Shown here piece after piece: positions 23,481 to 34,241 of a stretch of 64,000 nucleotides of DNA. Source of the stretch: Marthasterias glacialis (lineage: Eukaryota; Echinodermata; Asteroidea; Forcipulatida; Asteriidae). The notes under the pieces are model-generated. The model had not been told where the DNA came from. It was given only the letters and a program-made list of their open reading frames with translations, and searched no databases. Position 1 is the stretch's first letter. Every line of letters begins with the position of its first letter. The stretch lies in assembly GCA_911728455.2 (NCBI GenBank), contig OU452222.1, positions 8,206,108 through 8,270,107 of the forward strand. Direction: 5' to 3'. A program made the translations under genes and the position numbers.

Positions 23481-24356
23481 GTACTATAGTAGTACTATAG
23501 TACAGGAACACTACATAACACAACAGTAAAAACACCACAAGAGCACAACAACAGTACTTAAACACACCACAACAAAACATAAAGTTACAATTTGTGTAAT
23601 ATAAAGATACTTTTAAAATCATGTAAAACGTATTTATTTCTTTTGAAACAAACATTAAACATTAAACTTTCACCATTTTGACCAACCAGTAACTCACCAT
23701 TTTAAATGTCCCTAAGTTTAATTCGCTTTGGCCTCAAGAGTCGGGTCAAAAACGTCAAAAAAGACCTTGAGTAAATCACACCACCCTTCCATTATTTTTC
23801 ATTCGGCGTAACTATTATTACATGAAGTCAATAGAGGGCGTTATCACAACTGTAAAATCACAACTTGTTATTAAAATTCATTGAAGACTTATGAAATTTC
23901 CATTGACCTAAGTGTAAAAAAAAAATCAGTGAAAAAAAACCACGTTATCCAGGAGTCTCGTTTTTGTGACAACACTGACAATAGTTTGAATATCAATCTT
24001 GTCAAATTCTTTTCAATTTTGGTAGGTCAACCGTTGAAATATTTTGCTAATTACCCCCAGTAAAAAACACCTTCGACAATAAGCTTTTCCCCAGACCGGC
24101 TTGCTGCCAGTTTTTTTGTAGCCACCTCCCAGATTCGCTAGGCCCATCCCAGCGGCCACAGCTAGCTTAGAGCGGTTGAGAAAGCGCTGGGACCCAGCGA
24201 ACTTCCCAGAGAATAGGACTTTTCGGCGTTCCGGCCATAGCCCAGGCCACCACCGAACAACCACGGCTTGATTCGCTACCCACTTATCACTTCTTAGATT
24301 CTGCCACACCGGTTTAAGTCAAGCGCCCTCCAGAGTTTGTTTTTCTAAACAGAAAG

Positions 24357-27300
24357 ATGGCGACTTCCTACTGCAAAATTGCAAGGAGTGTCTCTAATTT
24401 AAGAGGACACATCTTTGCAGTGAAAAGTAGAGCACAATTTACTCAACGCGACTCGGTAAGATCGTTACTTATCTTTCAAGTACCCTCACTGCAACAAAAT
24501 TTTTACTTTTGAGATAAATGGTCTTTGGGAATTGGGGCAAAACGAGTGGTTCTATCACTCGGTTCGGACACAGTATCCAGGTACGCTGTCACACTGTCAC
24601 AGCAGATTTAAACGTAGAACCCAGTGTAACTGGGGCGCAATGTCCAAATCTCAGAAAAGGAGTTCAGCACCCCAGTTACTGGGTCTAATTTAAACGGAAC
24701 ACCTGGTGACCTGGGTACTCTTCGGTCGGCTGATCTGATTGCCGGACTGATGTGATACATACATGCTATTATTAATAAAAGTATTAATTATTTTATCGGA
24801 CGGTTTGGATGGAGTTCATACATGACACAAGACATATTGTTCAATCGACCCAAGCCCCAAGGCATTCATTAAACCATATATTATATGGTTTTAGGAATGC
24901 CTTGGGGCTTGGGTCGATTGAACAGTGTTTATAATAGTAGTAGTACTGTAAGGCGCTTTGAGCGGCCTAGTTTGCTTGTTAAGAACTTAAATCGCATTAT
25001 AAAATATAAAATATATTCTCATTATTGGCTTTTGTCTCAACTCAATATCTCATCTCTTTGTTGTTTCGGTTGTTACCTTTTTTAATCAAGCACTCACTAA
25101 TGAGTGTTGAGTTACTTGTTTAATCATAACTGCAATTTACCATTGAATCAATTAATGTTTTCTCAGAAATGGAATATTACAAGAACTATACCGACGAGCA
25201 GCCAGCTTGTCCAATTACGACTCAGCTCATCAACAACCAGCCGATCAGCTCCCAGCACTGTAAAGGAGACAACGGAGACCCATCCTGTTCTGGCGATGCC
25301 ATCAGAGGAGCAGGGATTTCGAGAGCAGTTTATCCCTATCTCGCGGCGATCACTGGTTCGTCTCCTGATACAGGAAGAGGGACTACTAAAGGAAGATGAG
25401 TTGAAGAGATTTGAAGAGCTAGCCATATCCCTGGACAGTGCAATCATCAATCAATACTATGGAGTTCTGGCAGAACTCAAGGTATTCTTCAGTTTTAACC
25501 TTTCACTGACATGGCACGTATATAAGGAAACATTCCAAATCAACTCTGATTGGTCTGAGCCCAGGAATTTCAACATTGAGAGGGCAAGGCCATTTTCCAT
25601 TTTGCAAAGGGCACTTCCACTGGAAAATCTTAAAGTCTATAGGATCCTTTTGAAGGGGCACCAAGGCCAAGACCAGGGCAACAGAGGCAGAATGTGAAAT
25701 TCCAAGCTTGGGATACATTGCCCTGTAGCTGATATTGTCTTTGATATATTTTAATGGTAAATGGCTGTCCCAGTTTTAAGATTTTGTGAAAACTGTGTAT
25801 GTTGTAAATTTATAATAGTAATCTTTCTAATTTGTATAATAGCTGCACAAAAATATATCTATATGATATTTTTTTATGTTTTTTTCTTGGTTTAATTTCC
25901 ACAGCAACTCTTTGATCCAGTCAACCCGGATAAGGACACCATGTTGACAAAGTTCTGGCAACAGAAAGACAGGTTAGACAGTGAGTTTTGGTTGCTGAGG
26001 AAGCTCAGTATTATCATGGCAAAGGCCAATTTCCATGAACTACCAAGGGGTGTCATTGAGAAAGCCCTGGCTGAACATGTGACCGGTGAAGGTGTCAGTG
26101 TAAGTATTTTGGGCACGTGCCCCACAATTTTCCAGTGCCCCGAGGTGCCCCCTATGAAAAGAACCCCAAATACACATTATTTATTTTAAAAACATGGCCC
26201 CTGCCCACCACTGAAAAGCAGTGCCCCCATGTGCACCCCCACCCCCTAGTGAAAGGATCCGGGCTACGCCGCTGTTAGGACAGTCTTCCTGAGTCAATCA
26301 AGAACCTAGCAAAAGCACAGGCAAATTAAAATGCACTGATTTTCCCCAAATAAAAAACTTATAGAAAAGAAATGAACCTGTTGGTTTTGTGGGTTTTTAT
26401 TCTATTAATGAGATTGACTGCTCACACTTAGACTTTGAAGCCAAACTTTAATCCATTGATGCGCAGATTTAATTTGTCTTTTTGTTTATTAACAAGTTTA
26501 CCCTTTGCATCAAAGTCTGAACAATAGTTAATTTTTAAAATACTCTTGAAATATTTTCCATCATTGACATACACACAATTTTAAGTGAGGCTGATCTTAA
26601 TTTTGTAGGTAGCAGTGAATCCAAAGAAGTACAATATCTTAAGATTCTGGGCTCTAGGCAAGGAACTACCCAAGGAAAAAGTTCCCTTCTACAAGCGTCT
26701 TACCTCATTCTTCTTCTACCGTGCAACAAGACAACAACCTCCTGCCCCTATGGAGTACTACAGGAGGGTTGTCCTAGCAGTGCGTCCAAAAGGAGATAAG
26801 ACCCTCATCTTAAAGATGTTCAAAGAGATCCCCACAGGGGCCCTTGAGCAGCTGTTACCAGACGGCAAGATTCAGATGACCAGGTGGGATCAGGGCGTCT
26901 TGGCGACGGTCATCACCATTGGGTCCATTAGTCTCCTAGTTAAGGGAGTGACCTTCCTCGCGGATATCAACCTCGACTGGACACTTGTCACAGCATCGGT
27001 TACAGGTCTAATAGCCCTGAGTGCATGGAACAAATACAAGAATCGACGCACACGATACATGATGCAGTTATCACGCACACTGTACTTTAAGAATGTTGCA
27101 AACAATCGGGGTTTGTTGACTCTCTTGGTTGATAGAGCTCAAGAGGAGACATTCAAAGAGGCGTTACTCACTTACGCTTTCCTTCTTGCTGAGAGACCAC
27201 CTTCTGCAACATCTTCAACCACTGAGGAGTCTGAGGGCAGTACTCTACCCATCTCACTAGGTATGGAAAGCATATCATATATTGTGGGTATTGCTCTATA

Positions 27301-28156
27301 TAAATAATTTCAAATGTGCATCACTTATTAACTGAACTCTGAGCAAGCTCACAGTTACACATTCAGCAGTCAGTCTTGTATTCAGAAACACTGTGGCAAG
27401 CCCTTTCTCTGTCATGATAGAATCAATCTCCCGGATGGTTTATGTGCGTTTCACAATCCACAGGACCTTACGACCCATTTAAAAGTTTTTTTCAATAAAA
27501 TTGTATTTTAACCAGTAGCCACTCGGATTATCTTAACAGATACAGGGATTTCCTGTGGGATTATTTTTTTGTGAAAAATTAAAAAAAGGATTGCGGTGAA
27601 ATATTATTGTGTCAATGAAATCTTGATGAAACTAAGTAAAGACACCTACATGGTGGTCTTAAGCACTAGGATTTACAGTTCTCCATTGATAATTCTTGTA
27701 CGGAGGCCCTCTTACTTCAGTGCTCCTTGGCTGTTACTAAAGACATAAGCCACCAACAGTAATCGCCCGTGGCATTTTAGTGTATGTTTGATTGATCGTA
27801 CTTATCAGTCTATTCGTTACTTCTCCATCCATGATCCAGGTGGTATTCCAGCCTCTCTTTTAGAACGTAAGATTGAAGGATGGGTGTATGAACAAAGCAA
27901 AGCTAATGTTGAGTTTGACTGCACAGCCGGAGCCAGACTACTTGAGTCGTTTGGAATCTTACAACGTGATGGGGAAGATAACCTGAGCGTGATAAGCATC
28001 AATGCCGTACTCCACTCTCTCCCACGCCGACCGATGTCCATCGTCTCAAGAGACGCTGAGCCAGACCTGGAGGAGGGGTACGATAGGGAGATGTTTGAGA
28101 GTGAAGATGATTATAAGAAGGAAGAACGGAGGAATAGTAAAAGAGGATGGCTGTGA
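24357..28156 (+). CDS. TMEM143: Transmembrane protein 143 homologue (DUF3754 family), complete, 5 exons
   Basis: Exons 24357-24455, 25167-25481, 25905-26099, 26609-27260, 27840-28156 (stop TGA at the end) join in phase to 525 aa (human TMEM143 about 459). The start ATG sits in a good context (A at -3 in AAAGATGG). The N-terminal ~35 residues are rich in Arg, Ser and Lys with no acidic residue until the end, like a mitochondrial targeting peptide. Exons 2-3 carry the FIPISRRSLVRLL segment and the family's Y-x-x-L-x-E-L-K segment; exon 4 holds the DUF3754 core and two hydrophobic segments at residues ~299-320 and ~328-343, separated by a short polar loop. The C-terminus is acidic, ending in a charged Glu/Asp/Lys/Arg tail. 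Mammalian TMEM143 is a mitochondrial membrane protein of unknown biochemical role; nothing here adds a catalytic motif. Intron 3 begins with a decayed hAT-like end, and intron 4 with a dispersed repeat shared with the right edge of the window. Confidence 0.92.
24838..24924. repeat. 87-bp near-perfect palindrome in TMEM143 intron 1
   Basis: The 30-base arms TGTTCAATCGACCCAAGCCC... (24838-24867) and inverse (24895-24924) are exact. The centre, TAAACCATATA and TATATGGTTT, continues the symmetry with small mismatches, leaving almost no loop. The transcript would form a pre-miRNA-sized stem, but perfect pairing and lack of bulges fit a foldback element better. Confidence 0.92.
26225..26273 (-). 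repeat. hAT-like terminus fragment
   Basis: On the minus strand the sequence starts CAGCGGCGTAGCCCGGATCC, matching the CAGYGGYRTAACC ends of the two hAT-like elements at 28725 and 38248. No partner end is found to the left, so only one terminus is preserved, in TMEM143 intron 3. Confidence 0.55.
27540..27790 (+). repeat. Dispersed repeat, copy A (shared with 63810-64000)
   Basis: Shares GATGAAACTAAGTAAAGACA-type sequence, CATGGTGGTC, GGATTTTACAGTTCTC-like and GGCTGTTACTAAAG-like words with the last 190 bp of the window, in the same orientation. It occupies much of TMEM143 intron 4. Confidence 0.75.
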
Positions 28157-28716
28157 TGGATTGAGGAATTAGGGAGGACGCTTTTGCTGATTAGGGTTGT
28201 CCAAAGTTTTCAATATTTCTAAGGTCATACAGAAAAAACTGCTTTGTAAGACAGAGGGTCTGAAGCCATGTCTGACTTATGAAAGGTGTTGATATTTCTA
28301 TAGTAGAATCAACAGAGGAAAAATTTTTTTTAGGGAGATGTACTGAAAAATTCAACAAGCATTTACATTGATAAAGCTTTGGAGGGTATGAATATTACAT
28401 ATAAATGCACATCAATACTGATCTGAACAAACAAATGATAATTACTACTTTGGGGGAGGGAAGCCCCCTCATTTGTCATTTTTCCTCTGACTGTGAAAAT
28501 GTTGAGCATTTTGGATGGCTCCTTAATTGATCAAACCTGGAGTTGAGCCAGTGGGATTTAGGTTTGGTAGGGAGGTTATATTCAACTTTTTGTTGAGGGG
28601 GACTATGAAGCCCTGTGGGGTTATGGGATGAGGGCGAAGGGTAGGCCAAGATGCATGTGTTGTATGAGCTACCCACCACGGGCACCAGTGAGAGACAGTT
28701 GCTATTGAAGGTGGGG

Positions 28717-28925
28717 CTTAATGGCAGTGGCATAACCGAAGGGGTTGGTGGCGGGAGCCCCTCCCCCTCCCCTGCTCAGAACCCATTGAAAAATGCACAA
28801 ATGAATGGTTCGATACTTTAAATAGTGCCTCTTTTCCCCCACTTGCCCCCCCCAAAAAAAAAAAAATAAATAAATAAATAAAAAATAAACAAATGAAAAT
28901 GTCTGGTTACACCACTGCTTAATGG
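28717..28925. mobile_element. hAT-like MITE with 8-bp target duplication
   Basis: The element 28725-28917 begins CAGTGGCATAACC and ends GGTTACACCACTG, imperfect 13-bp inverted termini. It is flanked by CTTAATGG at 28717-28724 and again at 28918-28925. An 8-bp duplication together with CAGYGG termini is the signature of the hAT superfamily. The interior is C-rich then A-rich and encodes nothing. Confidence 0.9.
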
Positions 28926-29492
28926 ATCAGTCTACACACATATTTTCCCATGGTTGACCTCAGCTATGCTGGTGTATGTAAGGAGAATTAGTGTGAAGTT
29001 TTTTTCATTTTGAGGGGACATTTTTGGGGAGCCATGGCCAAGAAAAAGACAAAGGGCCTGTGAAATTCCAGGTTATACACACATTTATTTGTTAATTTCT
29101 CTTTCAAATGATTATCATCTGTGATTAAATTAGTACAGTTAAGTGATCTTTTCTGAAATATAGAAAGTTGAAAGATTATGCTATTCCAAGTGCGCTAGTG
29201 TTCATTTCCCACGAAGAGTGGTTACATCACTAGTGATGTTGGCAGAAGTGCTGCTAAAACTAAGATTGCATGTTTTATTAAAAGTTTTCAGCTTAAAGCT
29301 AAAAACATTGAAAAGAAGAGTTCTAACCTAGATATTATCTCAGGTTATTTTTATGGATGTGTAAAGTTTAGCATCAAAGAGGACATGTGACCAGTCAAAT
29401 TGCAGTGCAATGCCTACAGCTTGTAAATAAAAGCACATCAGTGCAACAACTTAAGGTAGGTAACTCAGGTCAGCAGCTAGGTCATATTTTGT

Positions 29493-29775
29493 GTCATGGC
29501 TGAGCGGTCATGCGCAATGGACTCAAGCTCTAGTGTTCTGATCAGCAGAGTGTGGGTTCGACATTTGTGTCCTTAAACAAGACAACCATTATTGCTTCGT
29601 CCTTCGGATGGGACGTAAAGCCGTAGTAGGCCCCGTGCATTGTGTAATGCATGTAAAAGAACCCAGTTACACTTAACTCTAAAAGAATGGGTTTGACCCG
29701 GTGTTTCTGGCAGTGGCTGCTGAATGCGCTGCAGCACCTTGTAAACCCTTATAAGGTGCTACATAAATGGGTCTC
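29493..29775 (+). repeat. tRNA-derived SINE, plus copy
   Basis: The head has GGCTGAGCGGTCATGCGCAA (box A-like, with the TGAGCGG of serine/leucine tRNAs) and GTGGGTTCGA (box B), followed by a conserved body with CTTCGTCCTTCGGATGGGAC and GTAATGCATGTAAAAGAACC. Other copies lie at 33455-33835, 42890-42960 and 49190-49400 on the minus strand. It is in the presumed TMEM143 3' flank. Confidence 0.8.
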
Positions 29776-30147
29776 AGAATTTAAAATTTCAAAAACCTGT
29801 TTTAAAAATAATACAATAAGCCCCTTGAGTACCTAATAGCTGGTAGATATATGTGCTACATATAACTCCGGTATTATTCTTGTTATTCTTAATATTCTTA
29901 TCAATATTATTATCTTGCAATTATCTTGCAAACTTTCAACTGTAGTATGTATTAAGCTTCACCATTGACAAGAACACCTGAAAGTCTGACAAAAGTCAGA
30001 CATTGTAGGCTGGCTCACTGATCAAGGAAAGTGATTACATCACCTTTATTATTAAATCTTTTTGGTAATGAAAACAAGGAACCCTCAAAAGTGACTAGCA
30101 CTGTAACCCGTAGGCCTGAAGATACCTGTGTAGAGAAGATGATGAAG

Positions 30148-30180
30148 AAATGTTAAGCAGCTCTATCAATTTGGGCCCTG
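30148..30180 (+). repeat. AAGCAGCTCTATxxATTTGGGCC repeat, short copy
   Basis: GTTAAGCAGCTCTATCAATT followed by TGGGCCC matches the right end of the longer copy at 39580-39765. Only the end is present here. Confidence 0.55.
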
Positions 30181-32374
30181 ATCCCTAAACTAATACAAGT
30201 GTCCATCGCATGTGAGTGCTGTTGCTAGATACATGTACATGTAGTTGCTGTGCTGGGTGGGTGGAGCTCAACGGATCGGTCCATTGGCTCATTGCAAATG
30301 GTTGCATTTCTTGCCATAGGTTCTACATATACATCCGGGAATATTGTAGAAGGTGACTGCCTTGTTGCTATAAATAAAAGCCATTATTAACCCAGTTGCT
30401 GTGACATGCTCAGTAAAACTAGGCTCTGCTGGGAACAGCTGTTTTCATGTACAAGATTGATCCAAGCTATAGGTGCACAATAATTAACCCACATGTTTCT
30501 CAGTAGGAGATTGCTTTGGACGGTAATGAACTGTAGTTTGCTTGAGTCCAAATGCTGCATTTTGTAAATACAGATGGATGAAATACTTCAATCTAAATAA
30601 TTAAGATTAAATTTGAGTTTGTACAACTCTATTCTGCTTGTTCTTTGTCCATGAGAAATGAGAGATCTGTGGCAAATTATATTAAAATGTTTGAGTTCAA
30701 GAAAAACTTGATGAGGAAGTGGAGGCTTTTTCATGAACTTTGTATGAATTTGCAAAAGAACTTTTGTAAAAATGAACTGTTTCTGAATTTGGCTGATTCA
30801 CCAGCACATCACCAATCATTTGTCTGGTGACACCATTTTGTGGACAGTGCTTCATTGGAAAAGTTCTTTTCAGTGGAACAAGTTAATGAAAGTTTATGGA
30901 TAAGAAATATACATGTAAGTCACTGTGTATAGTACATGTATGTGTGATTTACAATGATACACGCCAGGTATTGATTTTTTTTTCTCCACACAAAGTTCTT
31001 TTTTGTGTGCAGTCACATTGATTCATTTTGACTGCCATCTTTTAAAATATGCAGCAAACTCTTGGTTGGCACATTTTATGATGAACCCTTAGTCTTGAGC
31101 ATATTTTGCTATGTGCTTTATAGTGCGCCATAAGTGCAGAATTCGGCAGAGCCATCATTGGGTCCAGTTGCAAATGGTATATGACCTGAAACTTTGGTTG
31201 GAATCCCTATTCTAGTAAGTGCAATAACCCATATGCACAAACGCCATCTTGAAAATATACCGCAATGCATCTTGGGAAACCGAGTACATGTGCAGTTAAC
31301 TAGGTCAAGTTGCCAAGATGGATGCCATGCTGTAGTTTACATGTAACTGTAATGCCAGGTTTTACATCTGTACCACTTTGCTTCAGAACTGGCATTCAAT
31401 GGTGATTGGCGATTTTGTTTGGACTTGGATTATACCCAGAATCCTTTGCGCACCAATCATTTCTGGTCGTGAGCATTGGGACATACATATGGGCTATAAT
31501 TGTTTTGTGCTTTGCTATTTTTTTAGCTAAAGCAGTTCTGAGAAATTGGACCTAAATCATGGAACGTCACATGATCAAGATTAAAAGGATGGAAATATCA
31601 AAATGAGAAAATAGTAATAATAGTTTGAAGAAATATGTATGTTCTTTACCTCTTAGCTGTCATGTTAAAACTCACATATTTTAAGAAGCCCAGTCTATCT
31701 TTGTGCATAAAGAAGACTGGTTTATACTAGTCAAATACCTGGTTCAAGCTTCAGCTGAATGTAAGGGTAAGTCTTGAAATCAAAACAAGCCCCAATCTGA
31801 TCTGCTGCATTTTATGTCGATCGTTATTTTTTCTGTCCACATTTGTTTTGGTGTTTTGTGCATGCTTGACATGTAATAAACATAATAGTAAACTATGGCA
31901 GACATGTCACAAACTTTAAGAAAATTATACCACCGCAGCTAAAATGCTCTTAAATTTTGTGGACAAAGTTTCACAAATAGCCAGTTTATGTGAAATTGTT
32001 GTGAATTGTGAACAGGCCCTTGTTAGAATTATTGAAACCAAATTGGTGTGGAATTATATCTTTGGGCATTATTACCAATTCTTTATTGTTAAATAGAATT
32101 CTCATGCGCATGAACTGGACTGATAAATGATGTAAACTTTTAATTCATTGACCGTGTTGGTGCTTTCTTTATAAATAAGAGAAGCTTTGATCAAATTGAT
32201 GTCAGCAAGTTTCAGTTTGTCCTGTATTTCTTGTGTTCTCTTGCAAGTTAATAATCTTATAAAGATCGTTTTCCGCGTAAATTTATAAAAAAACAAATAA
32301 AATAAAAAAACAGCTGTTGCAAACTGCTTGCCAACCAAAAGGACCTGTTGGATAAATGTAAAAAATAGTTAATG

Positions 32375-32437
32375 GCCTCCCTAGCAGAACCTTTGAGAAG
32401 GACTCTGCTAGGGTCGAAACGTAAGGCCATTAACAAA
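32375..32437. repeat. Foldback repeat with CTGCTAGGGTCGAAAC
   Basis: AATGGCCTCCCTAGCAGAAC and TCTGCTAGGGTCGAAACGT then AAGGCCATT pair as an imperfect inverted repeat around AAGGACT. A related GGGTCGAAACATTAGACC word is on the minus strand at 56905-56955, and a shorter one near 21300. This is a widespread small repeat. Confidence 0.6.
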
Positions 32438-33056
32438 TGTTTACATTGAAAAACAAAACATACAAACTCCTGATTTTCTTTGTGCCATTTGTCTTTTCCC
32501 CCCAAAAGAGCGACGTCTTATTACGGACTCTACTGCCCACCAAAAAGACAATACTTTGATGTTAATCACTTTTTGTGAGGTGATTTACTGTTTTCTTTTC
32601 AGAGTGTGGGTTTGGGCCATGATTCATCTCTTGGCAGCCATTGCACTTGTATCCTTCACTTCAGCAAGACATCATAGTTTTTCCTGATGACTGGCCCTGT
32701 GAAAATTCCCCTTATTGACACAATTCACATGATGTCATCATCACAATATAATTATGGCTGTGCCATTTTGGAAGTCAATATCCCTGTTTGTTAATACAGT
32801 AAAGTGCAAATTTCAGACGACCCAGCATTTGCATGCTTACTTGTTGACTTCCAAAATGGTGAGCGTTGCACAGTCATCGTGTGTGAGAGGTCAATAGAAT
32901 CCAGGACACTTTTCAAGAGCAGGGGCTTGACCGGCATTTCTAGCATGATGTGGCTGCAAACTGCACCTTGTAAAAAACTTACACTCAACACAGATACCAG
33001 CACAATGTGGATATTAATGACACATTTTGCAGTACACCAGTCGCAACAATGAGAGA

Positions 33057-33210
33057 CTTTTGGGGACACTAGATGGCAGCAGACTTACCAGCTAAATCCG
33101 TTGTTCTCGGAAATTTGTGCATGCTAGTTCTCGGAAATTTGCGCATGCTTAGAACTACTTAAACAGAGGAAATTTACCTGGTAAGTCTGCTGCCACCTAG
33201 TGTTCCAAAA
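33057..33210. mobile_element. CTCF-motif palindromic MITE, copy 3
   Basis: The termini are TTTTGGGGACACTAGATGGC and the inverse of TTTTGGAACACTAGGTGGC. An internal 25-bp duplication (GTTCTCGGAAATTTGYGCAT twice) makes it longer than the other copies. Both ends carry CTCF-core-like sites facing each other. It lies in the spacer between TMEM143 and KIAA0513. Confidence 0.88.
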
Positions 33211-33454
33211 TCTCCCATTGAACCTCAATTAAACTGATGTGACCCTTTTTAAAATCCTGCTGCACAAATTCGTCGTCATATGAAACGAGCTGAATGTTTT
33301 CACCTCTGCTTCTCAACTGTTATCGCCAGTATGAAACTACAAGGACCAGCATTTTAAATGGTTACTGCTCCAACTGGGTCCTTAATACTTTGATTTTTTT
33401 CAAGCAGGGCAGCACAGGATAATAATAATAGTGTACATTTATAATGCGCCATGT

Positions 33455-33835
33455 TTGTCATAAATGACACTCCTGCTGGCGCCGAATTATCAAATCTGGT
33501 GGAGATTGTTCAAATGATTTTATGAGACGAAGCAACCATAATACAAAACCCTGAAAGGGATACAAGGTGAGGTGGCGCATATTGCTGCCAGGCCATGCCA
33601 GAAACACCAGGGCAAACCCCTTCTCTTTACGATAAGTGTACTGTGTTCTTTTACGTGCATTACACAACACACGGGACCAACGGCTTTACGTCCCATCCGA
33701 AGGACGAAGCAATAATGGTTAAGTGTCTTGCTTAAGGACACAAGTGTCACGACCGGGACTCAAACCCACACTCTGCTGATCAGAAACACCAGAGCTTGAG
33801 TCTGTTGCTCTTAATCGCTCAGCCACGACACGACA
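33455..33835 (-). repeat. tRNA-derived SINE, minus copy
   Basis: On the minus strand it opens with CGTGGCTGAGCGATTAAGAG (box A) and GTGGGTTTGAGTCCCGGTCG (box B), then the same body as the 29493 copy (CTTCGTCCTTCGGATGGGAC). It is the longest and best-preserved copy in the window and extends into a 3' part near 33460 not seen elsewhere. Confidence 0.82.
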
Positions 33836-33999
33836 CGATAACAACAAATGTATAAATTCTTGTATAGTGCTCAAATCTGTCCTGTAGAGAAGCTCATAGA
33901 CTCGGAACATTTTTACCCCTGGTCACTGGGCTATTTATTTCATTCCTTAAACCATCTTGGCTCCCTTCGGAGTATACGGCCTGTGCTGGTAAGTATGTA

Positions 34000-34195
34000 G
34001 CGCTTCAAGCTAAATCAATCACAAGAACCATCTGTGCCCTCACAGGTAGCCATTTACTACTTGGTGAAGAGAAGCAGTTATAGTTTAGTGTACTGCTCAA
34101 GGGCACAAGTGTCATGACTGGGATTCGAACCCATACCCTGATGACTTGGCCATCAGACCTTGAATCCTGTGTGCTAGACCACTTGGACATGACAT
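34000..34195 (-). repeat. tRNA-derived SINE, second subfamily
   Basis: On the minus strand TGTCCAAGTGGTCTAGCACA (box A-like) and TATGGGTTCGAATCCCAGTC (box B) occur in tRNA spacing, then a body ending CACTTGTGCCCTTGAGCAGT. The head is closer to a leucine/serine tRNA but differs from the copy beside it, so it is a separate subfamily. Confidence 0.72.
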
Positions 34196-34229
34196 GCTAG
34201 CCACTTTTTGAACTAGGAGTGGATGTATT

Positions 34230-34241
34230 GGGGGGGGGGGG
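34230..34241 (+). repeat. Poly-G run of 12 bases
   Basis: A G12 run lies between the SINE cluster and the AT-rich presumed KIAA0513 3' UTR. It is a simple tract only. Confidence 0.7.

Larger units (their letters stand above)
22234..24356. promoter_or_regulatory. Divergent spacer between ATMIN and TMEM143
   Basis: About 2.1 kb separate the two start codons, which point away from each other. The promoters must lie here. A less AT-rich, CpG-containing block at 24070-24330 next to TMEM143 is the best promoter candidate; the ATMIN side is less distinct. The centre holds a dispersed repeat (23085-23230), a hairpin (23408-23480) and a short GACGTCAT inverted pair at 22726-22750 that resembles CRE/ATF half sites. 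Confidence 0.45.

Noticed and set aside
24013-24309. 98-codon minus-strand frame in a GC-richer block
   Set aside because: The block lies just upstream of the TMEM143 start and is better explained as its promoter; composition alone keeps stop codons rare, and no motif is recognised.
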